Below are positions 43,472 to 52,430 of a stretch of DNA of 64,000 nucleotides, piece by piece (position 1 is the stretch's first letter; each line of letters starts with the position of its first letter). The notes under the pieces were generated by a model that worked only from the letters and a program-made list of their open reading frames with translations, was not told where the DNA came from and ran no database searches. The DNA is taken from NCBI GenBank assembly GCA_964478075.1, contig CAYZGO010000019.1, positions 3,516 through 67,515 on the forward strand, given 5' to 3'. Source of the stretch: DAOUEX01 sp034430235. GTDB taxonomy: Bacteria; Chloroflexota; Anaerolineae; UBA2200. Both the position numbers and the translations under genes were made by a program.

Positions 43472-44629
43472 CTATCCCCCATAGAGTGGTGGTGCCTGAG
43501 TGAGCCGCTGGCCTCCCTCGGGCGTAATGAGCACCATGTCCTCGATGCCAGCACCGCCTACGCCTGGGATGAACAACATAGGTTCTAGAGTGACCACCAT
43601 GTTCGCTTTCAGCACCGTTTCATTGCCGACGCTCAGGTTGGGCGACTCGTGGCCATCGCTGCCAATGCCGTGCCCTACCATTACTTGCCCCTCACGCGCC
43701 TTCTGGTGTAGATGCTTTTGCAGTCCAGCTTCGTCCGTCAAGCGAGCAAACATCTGAGCCATGTCACCAGCCCGCAGACCGGGGCGGATGGCTTGCACAA
43801 GATGTTCCTGAATCATCACAAGTGCCTTGAGCAGGACCTCACCCTCCGCAGGCCCGTCTCCAGGCAACAGCCGTGCCCGCTGGAGATCGCCATGATAGCC
43901 ACCAGCCATCACGCCAACGTCCATATGGATCATGTCGCCCGGTTGCATCATGCGGTCAGTTGGCAGAGCGTAGTACAGCGCCGTACGCGGTCCCGAAGCC
44001 ACCGAGATTGGGGTCCAGAAACCATCAGCTCCTGCTTTGCGCGCTGCATACAAGACCTCATTTGCCACTTCCCGCTCGCTGAGGCCGGGGCGCGAGAACT
44101 CTAGGAAAGTCTGCGCTGCTATGTCAGAGAGAGCGGCATTGTATTGCAGCCAGGCTAACTCCTCGTTGCTCTTTGCTTCACGCACGGCATCGAGCTGGGC
44201 AGTGGCATCAACAATCTCGATACCGGACAATGCCGCGTGCAAGCTAAGATAGACGGGAGCAGGCATAGAGCGCTCGCTCACTACGCCCAAGCGGCGTGCT
44301 CGCGCAGGTAGAATCCTGGCGATTTCTGCACCTAGGTCCCGCACCAAGTGAAATTCTTCGCGTTGGCGTTCCTGCTCCTCTGGCCGGCCAATCACATCCC
44401 AGAAGTTGCTCACCAGCAAGTGCCGTTCTGCAGCAGAGGGGACATATAGGAACATAGCTGAGCCAAAAACCGGCTCGTACCCGCAACAATAACAGACAGC
44501 ACCTGGAGCACGAAACCACGAACTAGTAAAAGCTAGGAAGGCATCAAGGTCGGCCTTATCTAGCTCACTCTCCAAAAGATTCATACGACGGTCGTATTCT
44601 TGAGTTGAAAAAGCAGCGGGCCTTTTCAT
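43472..44629 (-). CDS. M24 family metallopeptidase (creatinase/Xaa-Pro peptidase-like)
   Basis: About 385 residues; the N-terminal creatinase-like domain includes an unusual GAVCYCCGYEPVFG stretch, then the metallopeptidase fold. Metal ligands: Asp in HMDVGVM, Asp in YHGDLQ, His in GHGIGSDGHESP, Glu in TLEPM and Glu in GIEDM. ATG 44629 after AAAGGAGA is preferred to an earlier start. It follows the dipeptide importer permeases, so it probably acts on imported peptides or an N-substituted amino acid. Confidence 0.87.
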   Translation of the reverse strand: MKRPAAFSTQEYDRRMNLLESELDKADLDAFLAFTSSWFRAPGAVCYCCGYEPVFGSAMFLYVPSAAERHLLVSNFWDVIGRPEEQERQREEFHLVRDLGAEIARILPARARRLGVVSERSMPAPVYLSLHAALSGIEIVDATAQLDAVREAKSNEELAWLQYNAALSDIAAQTFLEFSRPGLSEREVANEVLYAARKAGADGFWTPISVASGPRTALYYALPTDRMMQPGDMIHMDVGVMAGGYHGDLQRARLLPGDGPAEGEVLLKALVMIQEHLVQAIRPGLRAGDMAQMFARLTDEAGLQKHLHQKAREGQVMVGHGIGSDGHESPNLSVGNETVLKANMVVTLEPMLFIPGVGGAGIEDMVLITPEGGQRLTQAPPLYGG

Positions 44630-44669
44630 GAGATTCTCCTTTGAATGAAAGGCAGCTTCATCAGGGATA

Positions 44670-45590
44670 CTAGCGCAGGGCACGGGGATCAAGCGCATCC
44701 CGTAGCCCGTCTCCCACGAAATTGAACGAGGTGACGGCCAGGGAGATGAACAAGCCGGGCCAGAATACCATCCACCAGGCGGTGCCGAGGTATTTGGTTG
44801 ACCCCTGCAGCATGTTGCCCCAGCTAGCTTTGGGCAACTGGACGCCCAGACCCAGGAAACTGAGGCCTGACTCGGTCAGAATAGCCCCAGGCACGCGCAT
44901 TGAGGCAGCCACGATGATCATCCCCATGGTGTTGGGCAGGACATGACGGAAGATGATCCTGGTGCGGGATGCGCCCAGGCTACGCGCAGCCGTAACATAG
45001 TCACGCTCTCTTATGGAGAGGACTTCGGCACGCACGAGGCGTGCAATCGTTGCCCAGCCAGTCAATCCGATGACTGCCATCACGTTGTAGACGCTTGGCT
45101 TGGTCATGCTTTGAACAGTCAGGATGAGAAAGAATTGGGGAATGCAGAGCATAGTGTCGCTGATACGCATAATGAGATTATCGATCCGGCCGCCGAAGTA
45201 TCCCGCGACCGCTCCCAGTACTGTACCAATGCAGATGGCAATACCCATGGCAACAAAGCCTACGCTCAGCGAAATACGCGCGCCATAGACAATGCGGGAG
45301 AAGTAGTCACGGCCTAGTTGATCGGTGCCCATCCAGTGCGTGGTACTAGGTGGCAGAGGACGCCCTCGTTTGGTGCCTCCAGATAGATCAATGAGATCGG
45401 GGTCATAGGGAGCGATGAGAGGAGCAAAGATAGCTATCAGTGCCAGAACAAGGAGAACTAACACGCCCCAAAGGGCTATCTTGCGCTGCCGGAAACGATA
45501 TGACGCCAACTGCCACGGCGTCTTGGCTGGCCGTCTGAGTTCTAGCGTGGGGCGCAGAGCAGGCGAACGAAGCACTATCCCGTCAGTCAT
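44670..45590 (-). CDS. Dipeptide/oligopeptide ABC transporter permease (DppC-like)
   Basis: 306 residues with six membrane segments. The N-terminal OppC_N part contains FAPLIAPYDPDLIDL; the inner-membrane permease motif is AARSLGASRTRIIFRHVLPNTMG (about 195-217). Start ATG 45590 overlaps the stop of the upstream DppB-like gene, indicating coupling. The gene overlaps nothing essential downstream: M24 starts 41 bp inside its 3' end region at 44629. No ATPase genes (DppD/F) are in this cluster, so they must be supplied from elsewhere. Confidence 0.9.
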   Translation of the reverse strand: MTDGIVLRSPALRPTLELRRPAKTPWQLASYRFRQRKIALWGVLVLLVLALIAIFAPLIAPYDPDLIDLSGGTKRGRPLPPSTTHWMGTDQLGRDYFSRIVYGARISLSVGFVAMGIAICIGTVLGAVAGYFGGRIDNLIMRISDTMLCIPQFFLILTVQSMTKPSVYNVMAVIGLTGWATIARLVRAEVLSIRERDYVTAARSLGASRTRIIFRHVLPNTMGMIIVAASMRVPGAILTESGLSFLGLGVQLPKASWGNMLQGSTKYLGTAWWMVFWPGLFISLAVTSFNFVGDGLRDALDPRALR

Positions 45591-46542
45591 AGCGGATTCT
45601 CGGATCAACTAAGGCATACGTGATATCGGCTACAAGGTTGCCCATCATTATCAGGAGAGATGAAAGCATAGTGACTGCCATCACTACTGGATAGTCCCTG
45701 GCCAAGGCCGCTTCTACGCCCAGTCGGCCCATGCCAGGCCAGGCAAAGACAAACTCGACCAGGAATGCGCCGCCGATCAACGAACTTAACGAGAGTCCCA
45801 GAAAGGTAACGATGGGCAACACGGCATTGCGCCAGACGTGACGGAAGAAGACCACTCTCTCGGGAAGCCCCTTAGCCCGAGCAGTGCGCGTATAGTCCTC
45901 CTGCATAGCTTCGATGACCCCAGCCCGTTGATAGCGCATCCAGCCCCCAACGTCAACCAGGACAAACGTGGAGACGGGCAAAACCATGTGTTTCAGCGTT
46001 GCCCAGAAGCTGTTTCCACCGACGGAAGCCATGCCCATGATGGGTAACCACCTGAGGTTCACCCCGAACAGGTAAATCAGCATCAATGCGACCCAGAAGT
46101 TGGGCAGGGAGAACCCAACAAAGGTGATGGCCGAGATGACTTGGTCAAACAGCGAGTTCTGATAGCGTCCACACATGACACCTAGCGGGATGGCCAAGAG
46201 CAGTGTAGTAATCAGCGCCACTACAGTCAGCCGTAATGTATTGGGTACGCGCTGCATAATCATCTCCATCGTTGGCCTCTTGGTGGTCAGGGAATAGCCC
46301 AGATTGCCGCGCAGGACATTCCGCAACCAGCGCCAGTATTGCACGTGGAGCGGGTCGTTCAAGCCTAGTTTCTCGTACATCCTCTCGAGCTCTTCCGGCG
46401 GGACCTGTCGGCCACCCCGCGGATCCTCGTAGGTGATGATCGGGTCACCAGGAGCTACTCGAATCAGGATGAAGGAAATGACCGAGATAGCGAGGAGCAA
46501 AGGGATGATGGATAGCAGACGCCGCGAGATATACCGTAACAT
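45583..46542 (-). CDS. Dipeptide/oligopeptide ABC transporter permease (DppB-like)
   Basis: 319 residues with the DppB N-terminus (ISRRLLSIIPLLLAISVISFILIRVAPGDP) and permease motif TARAKGLPERVVFFRHVWRNA (about 207-227). ATG 46542 is placed 6 nt after GGAAGG; a TTG at 46545 is an alternative. Between this gene and its binding-protein gene there is a stable hairpin (46578-46610). Confidence 0.9.
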   Translation of the reverse strand: MLRYISRRLLSIIPLLLAISVISFILIRVAPGDPIITYEDPRGGRQVPPEELERMYEKLGLNDPLHVQYWRWLRNVLRGNLGYSLTTKRPTMEMIMQRVPNTLRLTVVALITTLLLAIPLGVMCGRYQNSLFDQVISAITFVGFSLPNFWVALMLIYLFGVNLRWLPIMGMASVGGNSFWATLKHMVLPVSTFVLVDVGGWMRYQRAGVIEAMQEDYTRTARAKGLPERVVFFRHVWRNAVLPIVTFLGLSLSSLIGGAFLVEFVFAWPGMGRLGVEAALARDYPVVMAVTMLSSLLIMMGNLVADITYALVDPRIRYD

Positions 46543-46577
46543 CAACGCCCTTCCTCAGGCAACACCTGCAAAGCCAA

Positions 46578-46610
46578 AGGGTTGGGGTGTGGAGCGTCGA
46601 CCCCAACCCT
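46578..46610 (-). terminator. Intercistronic hairpin between binding protein and permeases
   Basis: AGGGTTGGGGT (46578-46588) pairs perfectly with ACCCCAACCCT (46600-46610). On the minus strand it is followed by TTTGG, a weak U-tract. It would leak, giving more binding-protein mRNA than permease mRNA, a common arrangement in ABC operons. Confidence 0.6.
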
Positions 46611-46629
46611 TAGCTTGACTACGTGGTAG

Positions 46630-48324
46630 CTATTCGATGGAGAGACGCTCCGCGAACCAGCCGATGTAGTAGGTGGGATCAACACCACCGAGGTCCTCAG
46701 GCTTGGGCAGACCCTTGACCCGGTCGTTGACAACCCAACCGATCCAGTAGAAGTAGATTGGGATGTATGGGATCTCGTCAGCCACAATCTGCTGCGCCTC
46801 GATGTAGAAGGGCTTGCGGGCCTCGCGGTCAACAGTCGTGCGTCCGTTGTCCAGCAACTCGTCCACTCGCTCATTCCGGTAACCGTAGAGGTTCACTGAG
46901 CCACCAGGATACATGCTCGAGTGGTAGGTAGTGTACATCAGATCCGGATCGAAGGGTATGCCAGCACCGGAGAACATTGCCTGAGTCTTGTCAGCGCGGG
47001 CCTTGTCTGCACGCAGCGCGCGGAAGGCAGAACGCTCCAGCGCCTGGATCTGCATGTCAATGCCTACCTGTTTCAAGTTGGCCTGTATCACGGCCACCGT
47101 GTTCTCGTATGTGGCGTAGCCAGACTGCATGGTAGTGGTGAATCTGAAGGGCTTGCCATCTTTGTCCAAGATGCCGTCACCGTCGCTGTCCGTCCAACCA
47201 GCTTCGCCTAGGATGTCCTTGGCCTTCTCCGGGTTGTAGTCGTAGCGTGTGACGTTCGGGTTGCTTGCCCACGCGGAAAACCCTTTGTCAATGATCGCTG
47301 CATGGGCTACTACTGCGTAGCCATAGGTTATCGTGTCCACAATGCCTTGCCTGTCAATGGCATAGGCCATTGCCTGGCGCACACGCACGTCCTTGAATAG
47401 CGGTTCCTCAAGCAGATTCAAGAAGAGCAGAGCGCCTCCCCCGGGCGTGCAGGTGTAGATTGTATAGCCGCCCTCTTGCTTGAACCAGTCCAGATGGGTG
47501 ATCTCTTCTGTTTCAGCGATATCCAGCTCGCCGGTCTTCAGAGCAGCGACCACGGCTTCTGTATCGCCAGAGATGCGGATAAACAGTCCAGCGAGGCCAG
47601 GTTTGCCCAGATAGAAATCGTCGTTGGCTTCCAGCGTCCAATGATCTCCATCCACGACCTCGGTGACTCTGAACGGGCCTGTGCCGATGGGCTGTTGGTT
47701 GAAGTCTGAGATCTCCATGTCAGCCACGTTCTCCAGAATGTGCTTGGGGGCTATGCCGACGTTAGTCAGGTTGGTCAGGAAGGGGCCATAGGGTTGAGGG
47801 AGAGTGAACTTGACAGTATGCGCATCCACTTTCTGTACTTGGATGTTTTCGCCAGACACCTGCAGGTAAGATAGCACAGGCGAGGCGATATCGGGATCCT
47901 CAATCTTGTTGATGGTGAAAACCACGTCATCCGCCGAAAAAGCCTCGCCGTCGTGCCATTTGACATTCGTGCGCAGGTGGAAAGTCCACTCCAGCCCCTC
48001 TGGGTCGTATTCCCAACTCTCTGCGAGACGAGGCACAATGCTTCCGTCGTATTCGAACCGGATGAGGGGGTCAAAGAACCAAGCCATGTCGCCACTCACT
48101 CCCTCAAAGATGGGGTTCTTGACCGGAGGTTCCCAGTAGATTGAGTACTTCAGTGTCCCCCGTGCCTTCGGCGTCGGGACGGCCGTGGCTGGCACTGCCG
48201 TGGCCTTGGGCGCCGCAGTAGGTTTCGGTTTCGGAGTAGGGGTCGCAGCAGGCGCACACGCCGATGCTACGAGGGCGATCACTAAGCACCCGGTCACCAG
48301 TAAAGGAATCCTCTTGCTTTTCAT
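46630..48324 (-). CDS. Dipeptide/oligopeptide ABC transporter substrate-binding lipoprotein (family 5)
   Basis: 564 residues. The signal peptide ends in a Ser-Ala-Cys lipobox followed by Cys-Ala-Pro-Ala-Ala-Thr and a long Pro/Thr/Lys linker. SBP_bac_5 landmarks are RLAESWEYDPEGLEWTFHLR and VKWHDGEAFSADDVVFT (about residues 100-145), then VRQAMAYAIDRQGIV. Start ATG follows AGGAGG. The family binds short peptides, nickel or sugars; peptide is likely given the peptidases. It heads the B-C permease genes. Confidence 0.93.
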   Translation of the reverse strand: MKSKRIPLLVTGCLVIALVASACAPAATPTPKPKPTAAPKATAVPATAVPTPKARGTLKYSIYWEPPVKNPIFEGVSGDMAWFFDPLIRFEYDGSIVPRLAESWEYDPEGLEWTFHLRTNVKWHDGEAFSADDVVFTINKIEDPDIASPVLSYLQVSGENIQVQKVDAHTVKFTLPQPYGPFLTNLTNVGIAPKHILENVADMEISDFNQQPIGTGPFRVTEVVDGDHWTLEANDDFYLGKPGLAGLFIRISGDTEAVVAALKTGELDIAETEEITHLDWFKQEGGYTIYTCTPGGGALLFLNLLEEPLFKDVRVRQAMAYAIDRQGIVDTITYGYAVVAHAAIIDKGFSAWASNPNVTRYDYNPEKAKDILGEAGWTDSDGDGILDKDGKPFRFTTTMQSGYATYENTVAVIQANLKQVGIDMQIQALERSAFRALRADKARADKTQAMFSGAGIPFDPDLMYTTYHSSMYPGGSVNLYGYRNERVDELLDNGRTTVDREARKPFYIEAQQIVADEIPYIPIYFYWIGWVVNDRVKGLPKPEDLGGVDPTYYIGWFAERLSIE

Positions 48325-48547
48325 TTTTCAAACCTCCTATCTTGTCTCTTTTGCTCGTGCTCTCTGTCAGGTCCTTCATAACAACGTAACTCTTCTCTCA
48401 ACCCTTAATCTCCTCCTTTCTTTGGTCGTCGACATGTTGCTCTATCAGCCAAACGTCCCTGGCTGCATAGCGGCTGATTTCTAACCCTGCTGTAGCTTCC
48501 ACACAGCACTGCTCGTGCAGACACTGGCTGTTTTGCTTCCACGCAGT

Positions 48548-49684
48548 TCACTTGTCCAGAACTTCTAACAATCGTACGATGTCTTGTTCATTGTTATAGC
48601 CATGAGGGGAGATGCGGATGTATTTCTTGCCGCCAGCGTCCCAACGACAGGACACTATGACATCTGCAGCGGTCAACTTGGCGTATACAGCATCTACATC
48701 CGCAGCATCAAAAGTGACGATCCCAGAGCGATGTGACGGTTCCAGGTTGCTGAACATCGGATAACCGCGCTTCTGCAGTTCCCCGATCAGGAAGTCGGTC
48801 AACTGCAGAACCTGGCTCTCTATCCTGCCGATGCCCACTTCCATGAGCATCTCTATAGCTGCTTTGAGGCCAGTAATGCCTGCCCCGTTTAGCATGCCAA
48901 TGTGAAATCGGTCCGCATTGTCCACGAAGCTGAGGTCATATTTCAAATAGTCGTCCTCGCCAATTACCCCGCCGGCGCCTGTGAGGACCGGATGCACGCG
49001 GTCGATGATTTCGTGGCTGCAAAATAGGAAGCCTTGTCCGCGCGGACCAAGCAACCACTTGGGGCCGCCCGTGGCTAGGAAATCAATGTGGAAGGCGCTG
49101 ACGTCCATGGGAATGACTCCCAGGGACTGGATGGCATCCACTACGAAGTAGATGCCGCGCTCCCGGCAGAATGCGCCCATGGCAGCCAGGTCTGCACGGT
49201 ATCCGCTCAAGAATTGCACAGAGCTGCAGGCTACGACCCTGGTTTCTTCAGTGACCGCGCTTCTAAGCAGGTCTAGATCCAATCCCCCAGCACGGTTTGG
49301 GACTATCTTGACCTTAACCCCCTTGTTGGCCAGGTTCATCCAGGGGTAGACGTTGGCAGGATATTCCATGTCCGTCAAGATGACTTCGTCACCTGGCTGC
49401 AACGGCAAACCGTTAGCCGCTATGCTGAGACCCGTTGCGGTATTCTCGACGAAAGCAACCTCTTCTGGTGTAGCATTGATCAATCCCGCAACGGCGGAGC
49501 GAGCTGCCTCGAAAGATGCCTGGACTTCGTTGCGATACTTGGGCCCATATTGGCATTTGAGGAGGTAGTCCTGGGTTGCGTCTACGACGCAGGTTGGCAG
49601 CGGGGAGACGGCAGCATGATTCAGGAAAGTATATTCCTCAAGCAGTGGGAACTCGGCTCTGAACTTGTCAAAATCGCTTTCCAT
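48548..49684 (-). CDS. Class V PLP-dependent aminotransferase
   Basis: 378 residues, fold type I, isopenicillin N epimerase-like. Landmarks are LNHAAVSPLPTCVV, NTATGLSIAANGLPLQPGDEVI, PLP-binding VVDAIQSLGVIPMDV and the Schiff-base lysine in ATGGPKWLLGPRGQGF. ATG 49684 after AAGGG is preferred to an earlier in-frame ATG inside ridA. Possible activities include aminotransferase, epimerase or C-S/C-N lyase. It lies next to ridA in the presumed peptide/amino-acid operon. Confidence 0.85.
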   Translation of the reverse strand: MESDFDKFRAEFPLLEEYTFLNHAAVSPLPTCVVDATQDYLLKCQYGPKYRNEVQASFEAARSAVAGLINATPEEVAFVENTATGLSIAANGLPLQPGDEVILTDMEYPANVYPWMNLANKGVKVKIVPNRAGGLDLDLLRSAVTEETRVVACSSVQFLSGYRADLAAMGAFCRERGIYFVVDAIQSLGVIPMDVSAFHIDFLATGGPKWLLGPRGQGFLFCSHEIIDRVHPVLTGAGGVIGEDDYLKYDLSFVDNADRFHIGMLNGAGITGLKAAIEMLMEVGIGRIESQVLQLTDFLIGELQKRGYPMFSNLEPSHRSGIVTFDAADVDAVYAKLTAADVIVSCRWDAGGKKYIRISPHGYNNEQDIVRLLEVLDK

Positions 49685-49710
49685 AGTTGTTTCCCTTGGA
49701 CCTGTGGCGC

Positions 49711-50100
49711 TCATGCGCGTGGGCCCCAAGCTATCATGTCAATCTCTACTCCTGCATTCAGAGCCAGACTAGCGACGCCTACTGTCGAACGTGCGGGGGG
49801 CCTGTCTGGGAAATACTCAGCATATACCCGATTGATTGCAGCGAACTGGCTCATGTCTTTGACATAAATAGTTGTTTTTACCACGTCGGCGAGGCTGAGA
49901 TTAGCCGCAGCCAGAACAGCTTTGAGGTTCTCCATCACGCGTCGCATCTGGGTACCGATATCTCCTTCTACCAGTTTGCCGGTGCTGGGGTCGATGGGGA
50001 TTTGGCCAGAGGTAAAGACGAAGGACTCAGCAGCGACTCCCTGGGAGTAGGGCCCTATGGCTGCAGGGGCCCCTTTGGTGGAAATGATCTTCTTGGCCAC
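49711..50100 (-). CDS. ridA: RidA family imine/enamine deaminase
   Basis: 129 residues, full family length. Conserved parts are APAAIGPYSQGV near the N-terminus, FTSGQIPIDPSTGKLV, VKTTIYVKDMSQFAAIN and the C-terminal STVGVASLALNAGVEIDMIA. The key arginine (usual R-S-T/S of the active site) is present as ARST. Start is GTG 50100, eight nt after AAAGGAG. RidA hydrolyses reactive imines/enamines made by PLP enzymes and amine oxidases; both kinds are encoded in this run. Confidence 0.93.
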   Translation of the reverse strand: MAKKIISTKGAPAAIGPYSQGVAAESFVFTSGQIPIDPSTGKLVEGDIGTQMRRVMENLKAVLAAANLSLADVVKTTIYVKDMSQFAAINRVYAEYFPDRPPARSTVGVASLALNAGVEIDMIAWGPRA

Positions 50101-50122
50101 TTCTTCTCTCCTTTGAAGTTCT

Positions 50123-50785
50123 CTACAGTTCCTCGATTTTCTGATTCCTGGTTTCATCCAGGTAGTTGTAGATCGTGTAGCGCGAAACACGCAGGACGTT
50201 GGCGACAGCCTCCACCGCTCCCTTGATAAGGAATACTCCCCGCTCATCCAATGACTTGACTACCTTGAGCTTATCTTCCTTTTTCATCATCGCTACCGGC
50301 ATTCCTTCCTGCCTGATGACGTCCTCGATGTTGGAGCGGAGCAGCGCCTCGATGTCTTGAGTGAAAGTCTCGTGAGTCTTGTCATCCAGAGGCTCGGTTC
50401 GACAATAACCCTCTACGACGTGCTTTGCCACAACCCACCGTGTGATGTCAAAGTTAATACAGAGACAGCCAATGACCTCCCTTCGCTCATCCCGGACGAA
50501 AATGGTGGATGAGCGCAGGACCTTACCGTCGGAGGTGCGGTTGGGATAATTGATCAGATCCCGCTCCACCCGGCCCTGACGCAGTACGCGCAGCACCAAA
50601 TCCGTGAGCGGAGCTCCCACCTTGCGGCCGGTTATGTTGCCTTCTATGGCGATCGCTGAATCCTGGGGGTGACTGAGCTCGTGTAGAACAATCTCGACAT
50701 CGTCTCCTAGAGCCCTGGTGAGGCTGGGAACAATTTCCCTCAGCGCGGCTAGTATGCAGTGGGTAGGTGCTGGCTTTGTTGGCAT
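50123..50785 (-). CDS. YheO/DauR-like transcriptional regulator (PAS_6 + HTH)
   Basis: 220 residues. The N-terminal YheO-like PAS domain covers about 1-125 (DVEIVLHELSHPQDSAIAIEGNITGRKVGAPLTD, KVLRSSTIFVRDERREVIGCLCINFDIT); the C-terminal helix-turn-helix covers about 165-215 (LDERGVFLIKGAVEAVANVLRVSRYTIYNYLDE). The family includes DauR, repressor of D-arginine catabolism. As first gene of the run, ending 23 bp before ridA, it is the likely regulator of the cluster. Confidence 0.9.
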   Translation of the reverse strand: MPTKPAPTHCILAALREIVPSLTRALGDDVEIVLHELSHPQDSAIAIEGNITGRKVGAPLTDLVLRVLRQGRVERDLINYPNRTSDGKVLRSSTIFVRDERREVIGCLCINFDITRWVVAKHVVEGYCRTEPLDDKTHETFTQDIEALLRSNIEDVIRQEGMPVAMMKKEDKLKVVKSLDERGVFLIKGAVEAVANVLRVSRYTIYNYLDETRNQKIEEL

Positions 50786-51087
50786 TCAACTCTCCCTTGA
50801 GTCTGAACTGTGTCTAGTATAGCATTCGGTGCAAAATGCGCTCCTCGGCTAGCAATGAGCCCTAGCCTAGCCCTCTGCCGTTCGCACCGCCTGACGCTGT
50901 GCGTGTTGTTGGCTGCAACAAACATACGGGTACCCGTGCTGGCGCCTTGTACGGGACGGCCAAGACAGGCAGGACAGTGCAAGGCCCTAGGCTACATTTA
51001 TTGTCAAATCTACGAGACGCACCCGTTGTGGGCAGCATTTCGCAGCAGTAGTTCTGAAGGAATCAGACGCATCGGAGGCCTTGCCCG
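50786..51087. other. 302-bp gap between regulator and Xaa-Pro peptidase
   Basis: No gene found. A TATACT on the minus strand at 50815-50820 (upstream of the YheO-like gene) may be a -10 element, but its -35 is weak. No T-tailed terminator was seen for the peptidase gene. Confidence 0.4.
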
Positions 51088-52149
51088 CTACTGCGCGCGG
51101 AGATCCTTGCGGGCCTTGCTGAGAACCTCGACACCATTCTTTCTGAACAGCAGCATGTCCTCAATCCTTATTCCACCCCAGCCAGGGAGGTAGATTCCCG
51201 GTTCTATGGTGCACACCGTGCCCGGCCTCAGGATGTCCGTGGATTTTACACTGACTCTCGGCTTCTCGTGAATGGCGAGGCCCACGCCATGCCCCAGGCC
51301 GTGTCCAAAGTGTTCTTTGTGGCCGGCCTCAGCGATGACATTACGTGCAATGGCATCAACTTCCTGCCCAGTCATTCCTGCTTTTGCTTGCTCCTCAGCC
51401 GCCAGTTGGGCTTCAAGGACGATGTCATATATCTCTTGCACCTTTTTGTCTGGTTCTCCGAGGCATATACTGCGGGTCAGATCAGAGTCATAGCCATCAG
51501 TTCTGGCGCCCATGTCCAGCACAATCGGCTCTCCTTCCTGGATCTCCCGATTCTGGGGAACAGCATGGGGTTTGGCGCCATTCGGCCCAGAAGCTACGAT
51601 GAAATTGAAGGCGATGGCCTCGGCGCCGTGAGTGCGCATAGCTAGTTCTAGTTCCCAAGCGACTTGCTTTTCGGACATGCCTGGTTTGATGAAGCTGCGA
51701 ATGTAGTCGCAGGCGTTGTCGGCTATGGAAATGGCTTTCTTTATCTTGGCCAGTTCGCCCTCGTCTTTGACCATTCTCATGTCCTCTACAATCTCTTTGG
51801 TCGGTACCCATTTGATGCCTCTGGTTTTCCTTTTCCATTCTTGGTATTGTGCGAACGGCAAGTGTGTGCTTTCGAATCCCAGCGTCTCTATTTCCTGCTC
51901 TTTGAGCAGACGCTTGAGCACCAGAGCCATCTTGTCTTCTACCTTCACCAGTTTGAAATCAGGTGCCTGCTCCGCCACCTGCTCGTAGTAGCGAAAATCG
52001 GTGAGCAGCAGTGCCTCTCGCTGTGTAATGACGAGTGCACCCTCTCCGCCAGTGAAGCCGCTCAAGTAGCGTTCATTTTCTGGCCGCGTGATCAGAATAG
52101 CGTCCAGGCCTTCCTCTTTGAGAGCGTGTCGTAGTTGCTCCAATCGCAT
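51088..52149 (-). CDS. Xaa-Pro aminopeptidase/dipeptidase (M24B)
   Basis: 353 residues, the usual length of bacterial PepQ/YpdF-type enzymes. The N-terminal domain has DAILITRPENERYLSGFTG; the catalytic domain has metal ligands Asp in VLDMGAR, Asp in YDSDLTRS, His in GHGLGHGVGL, Glu in IEPGIYLPGWGG and Glu in IRIEDML. ATG 52149 after AGAGGAA is preferred to ATG 52233. It has its own strong promoter overlapped by a palindrome at 52375-52395. It removes N-terminal residues before proline in the cytosol. Confidence 0.92.
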   Translation of the reverse strand: MRLEQLRHALKEEGLDAILITRPENERYLSGFTGGEGALVITQREALLLTDFRYYEQVAEQAPDFKLVKVEDKMALVLKRLLKEQEIETLGFESTHLPFAQYQEWKRKTRGIKWVPTKEIVEDMRMVKDEGELAKIKKAISIADNACDYIRSFIKPGMSEKQVAWELELAMRTHGAEAIAFNFIVASGPNGAKPHAVPQNREIQEGEPIVLDMGARTDGYDSDLTRSICLGEPDKKVQEIYDIVLEAQLAAEEQAKAGMTGQEVDAIARNVIAEAGHKEHFGHGLGHGVGLAIHEKPRVSVKSTDILRPGTVCTIEPGIYLPGWGGIRIEDMLLFRKNGVEVLSKARKDLRAQ

Positions 52150-52359
52150 CTCTATTCCTCTTTGGGATACAAACATCCGCCCAGGTCTTGGGGCAACCCT
52201 GGTCTCAAGCGCTTGCGTGCTTGTGTTCATCATTCTGGGCTGCCTTGGCTAGCGTGTGCGGCGTGACGCGTTTTTGCAGTCCGACCACCTGACTATGTTT
52301 CTCAATTATGTTCATTACACTGCGCGTGGTGAGTCTGCCGCCGAAGTGGTTCAGGAACT

Positions 52360-52388
52360 ACTATAGCACATCTTCAACATCTTGTCAA
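52360..52388 (-). promoter_or_regulatory. Consensus promoter for the Xaa-Pro peptidase
   Basis: On the minus strand TTGACA (52388-52383), 17 bp, TATAGT (52365-52360). Expected start of transcription is near 52353, about 200 nt ahead of the coding start. Confidence 0.75.
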
Positions 52389-52395
52389 GTTGTTG
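52375..52395. promoter_or_regulatory. 21-bp palindromic operator over the -35 element
   Basis: The arms CAACA-x-CTTG and CAAG-x-TGTTG are fully complementary, with unpaired positions only at 6, 11 and 16. The site covers the whole -35 hexamer, the expected place for a repressor. No regulator gene is adjacent except the YheO-like one at 50123-50785. Confidence 0.55.
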
Positions 52396-52430
52396 ATACA
52401 AATGTTTAGGACAATGCCATAACAATTTGG

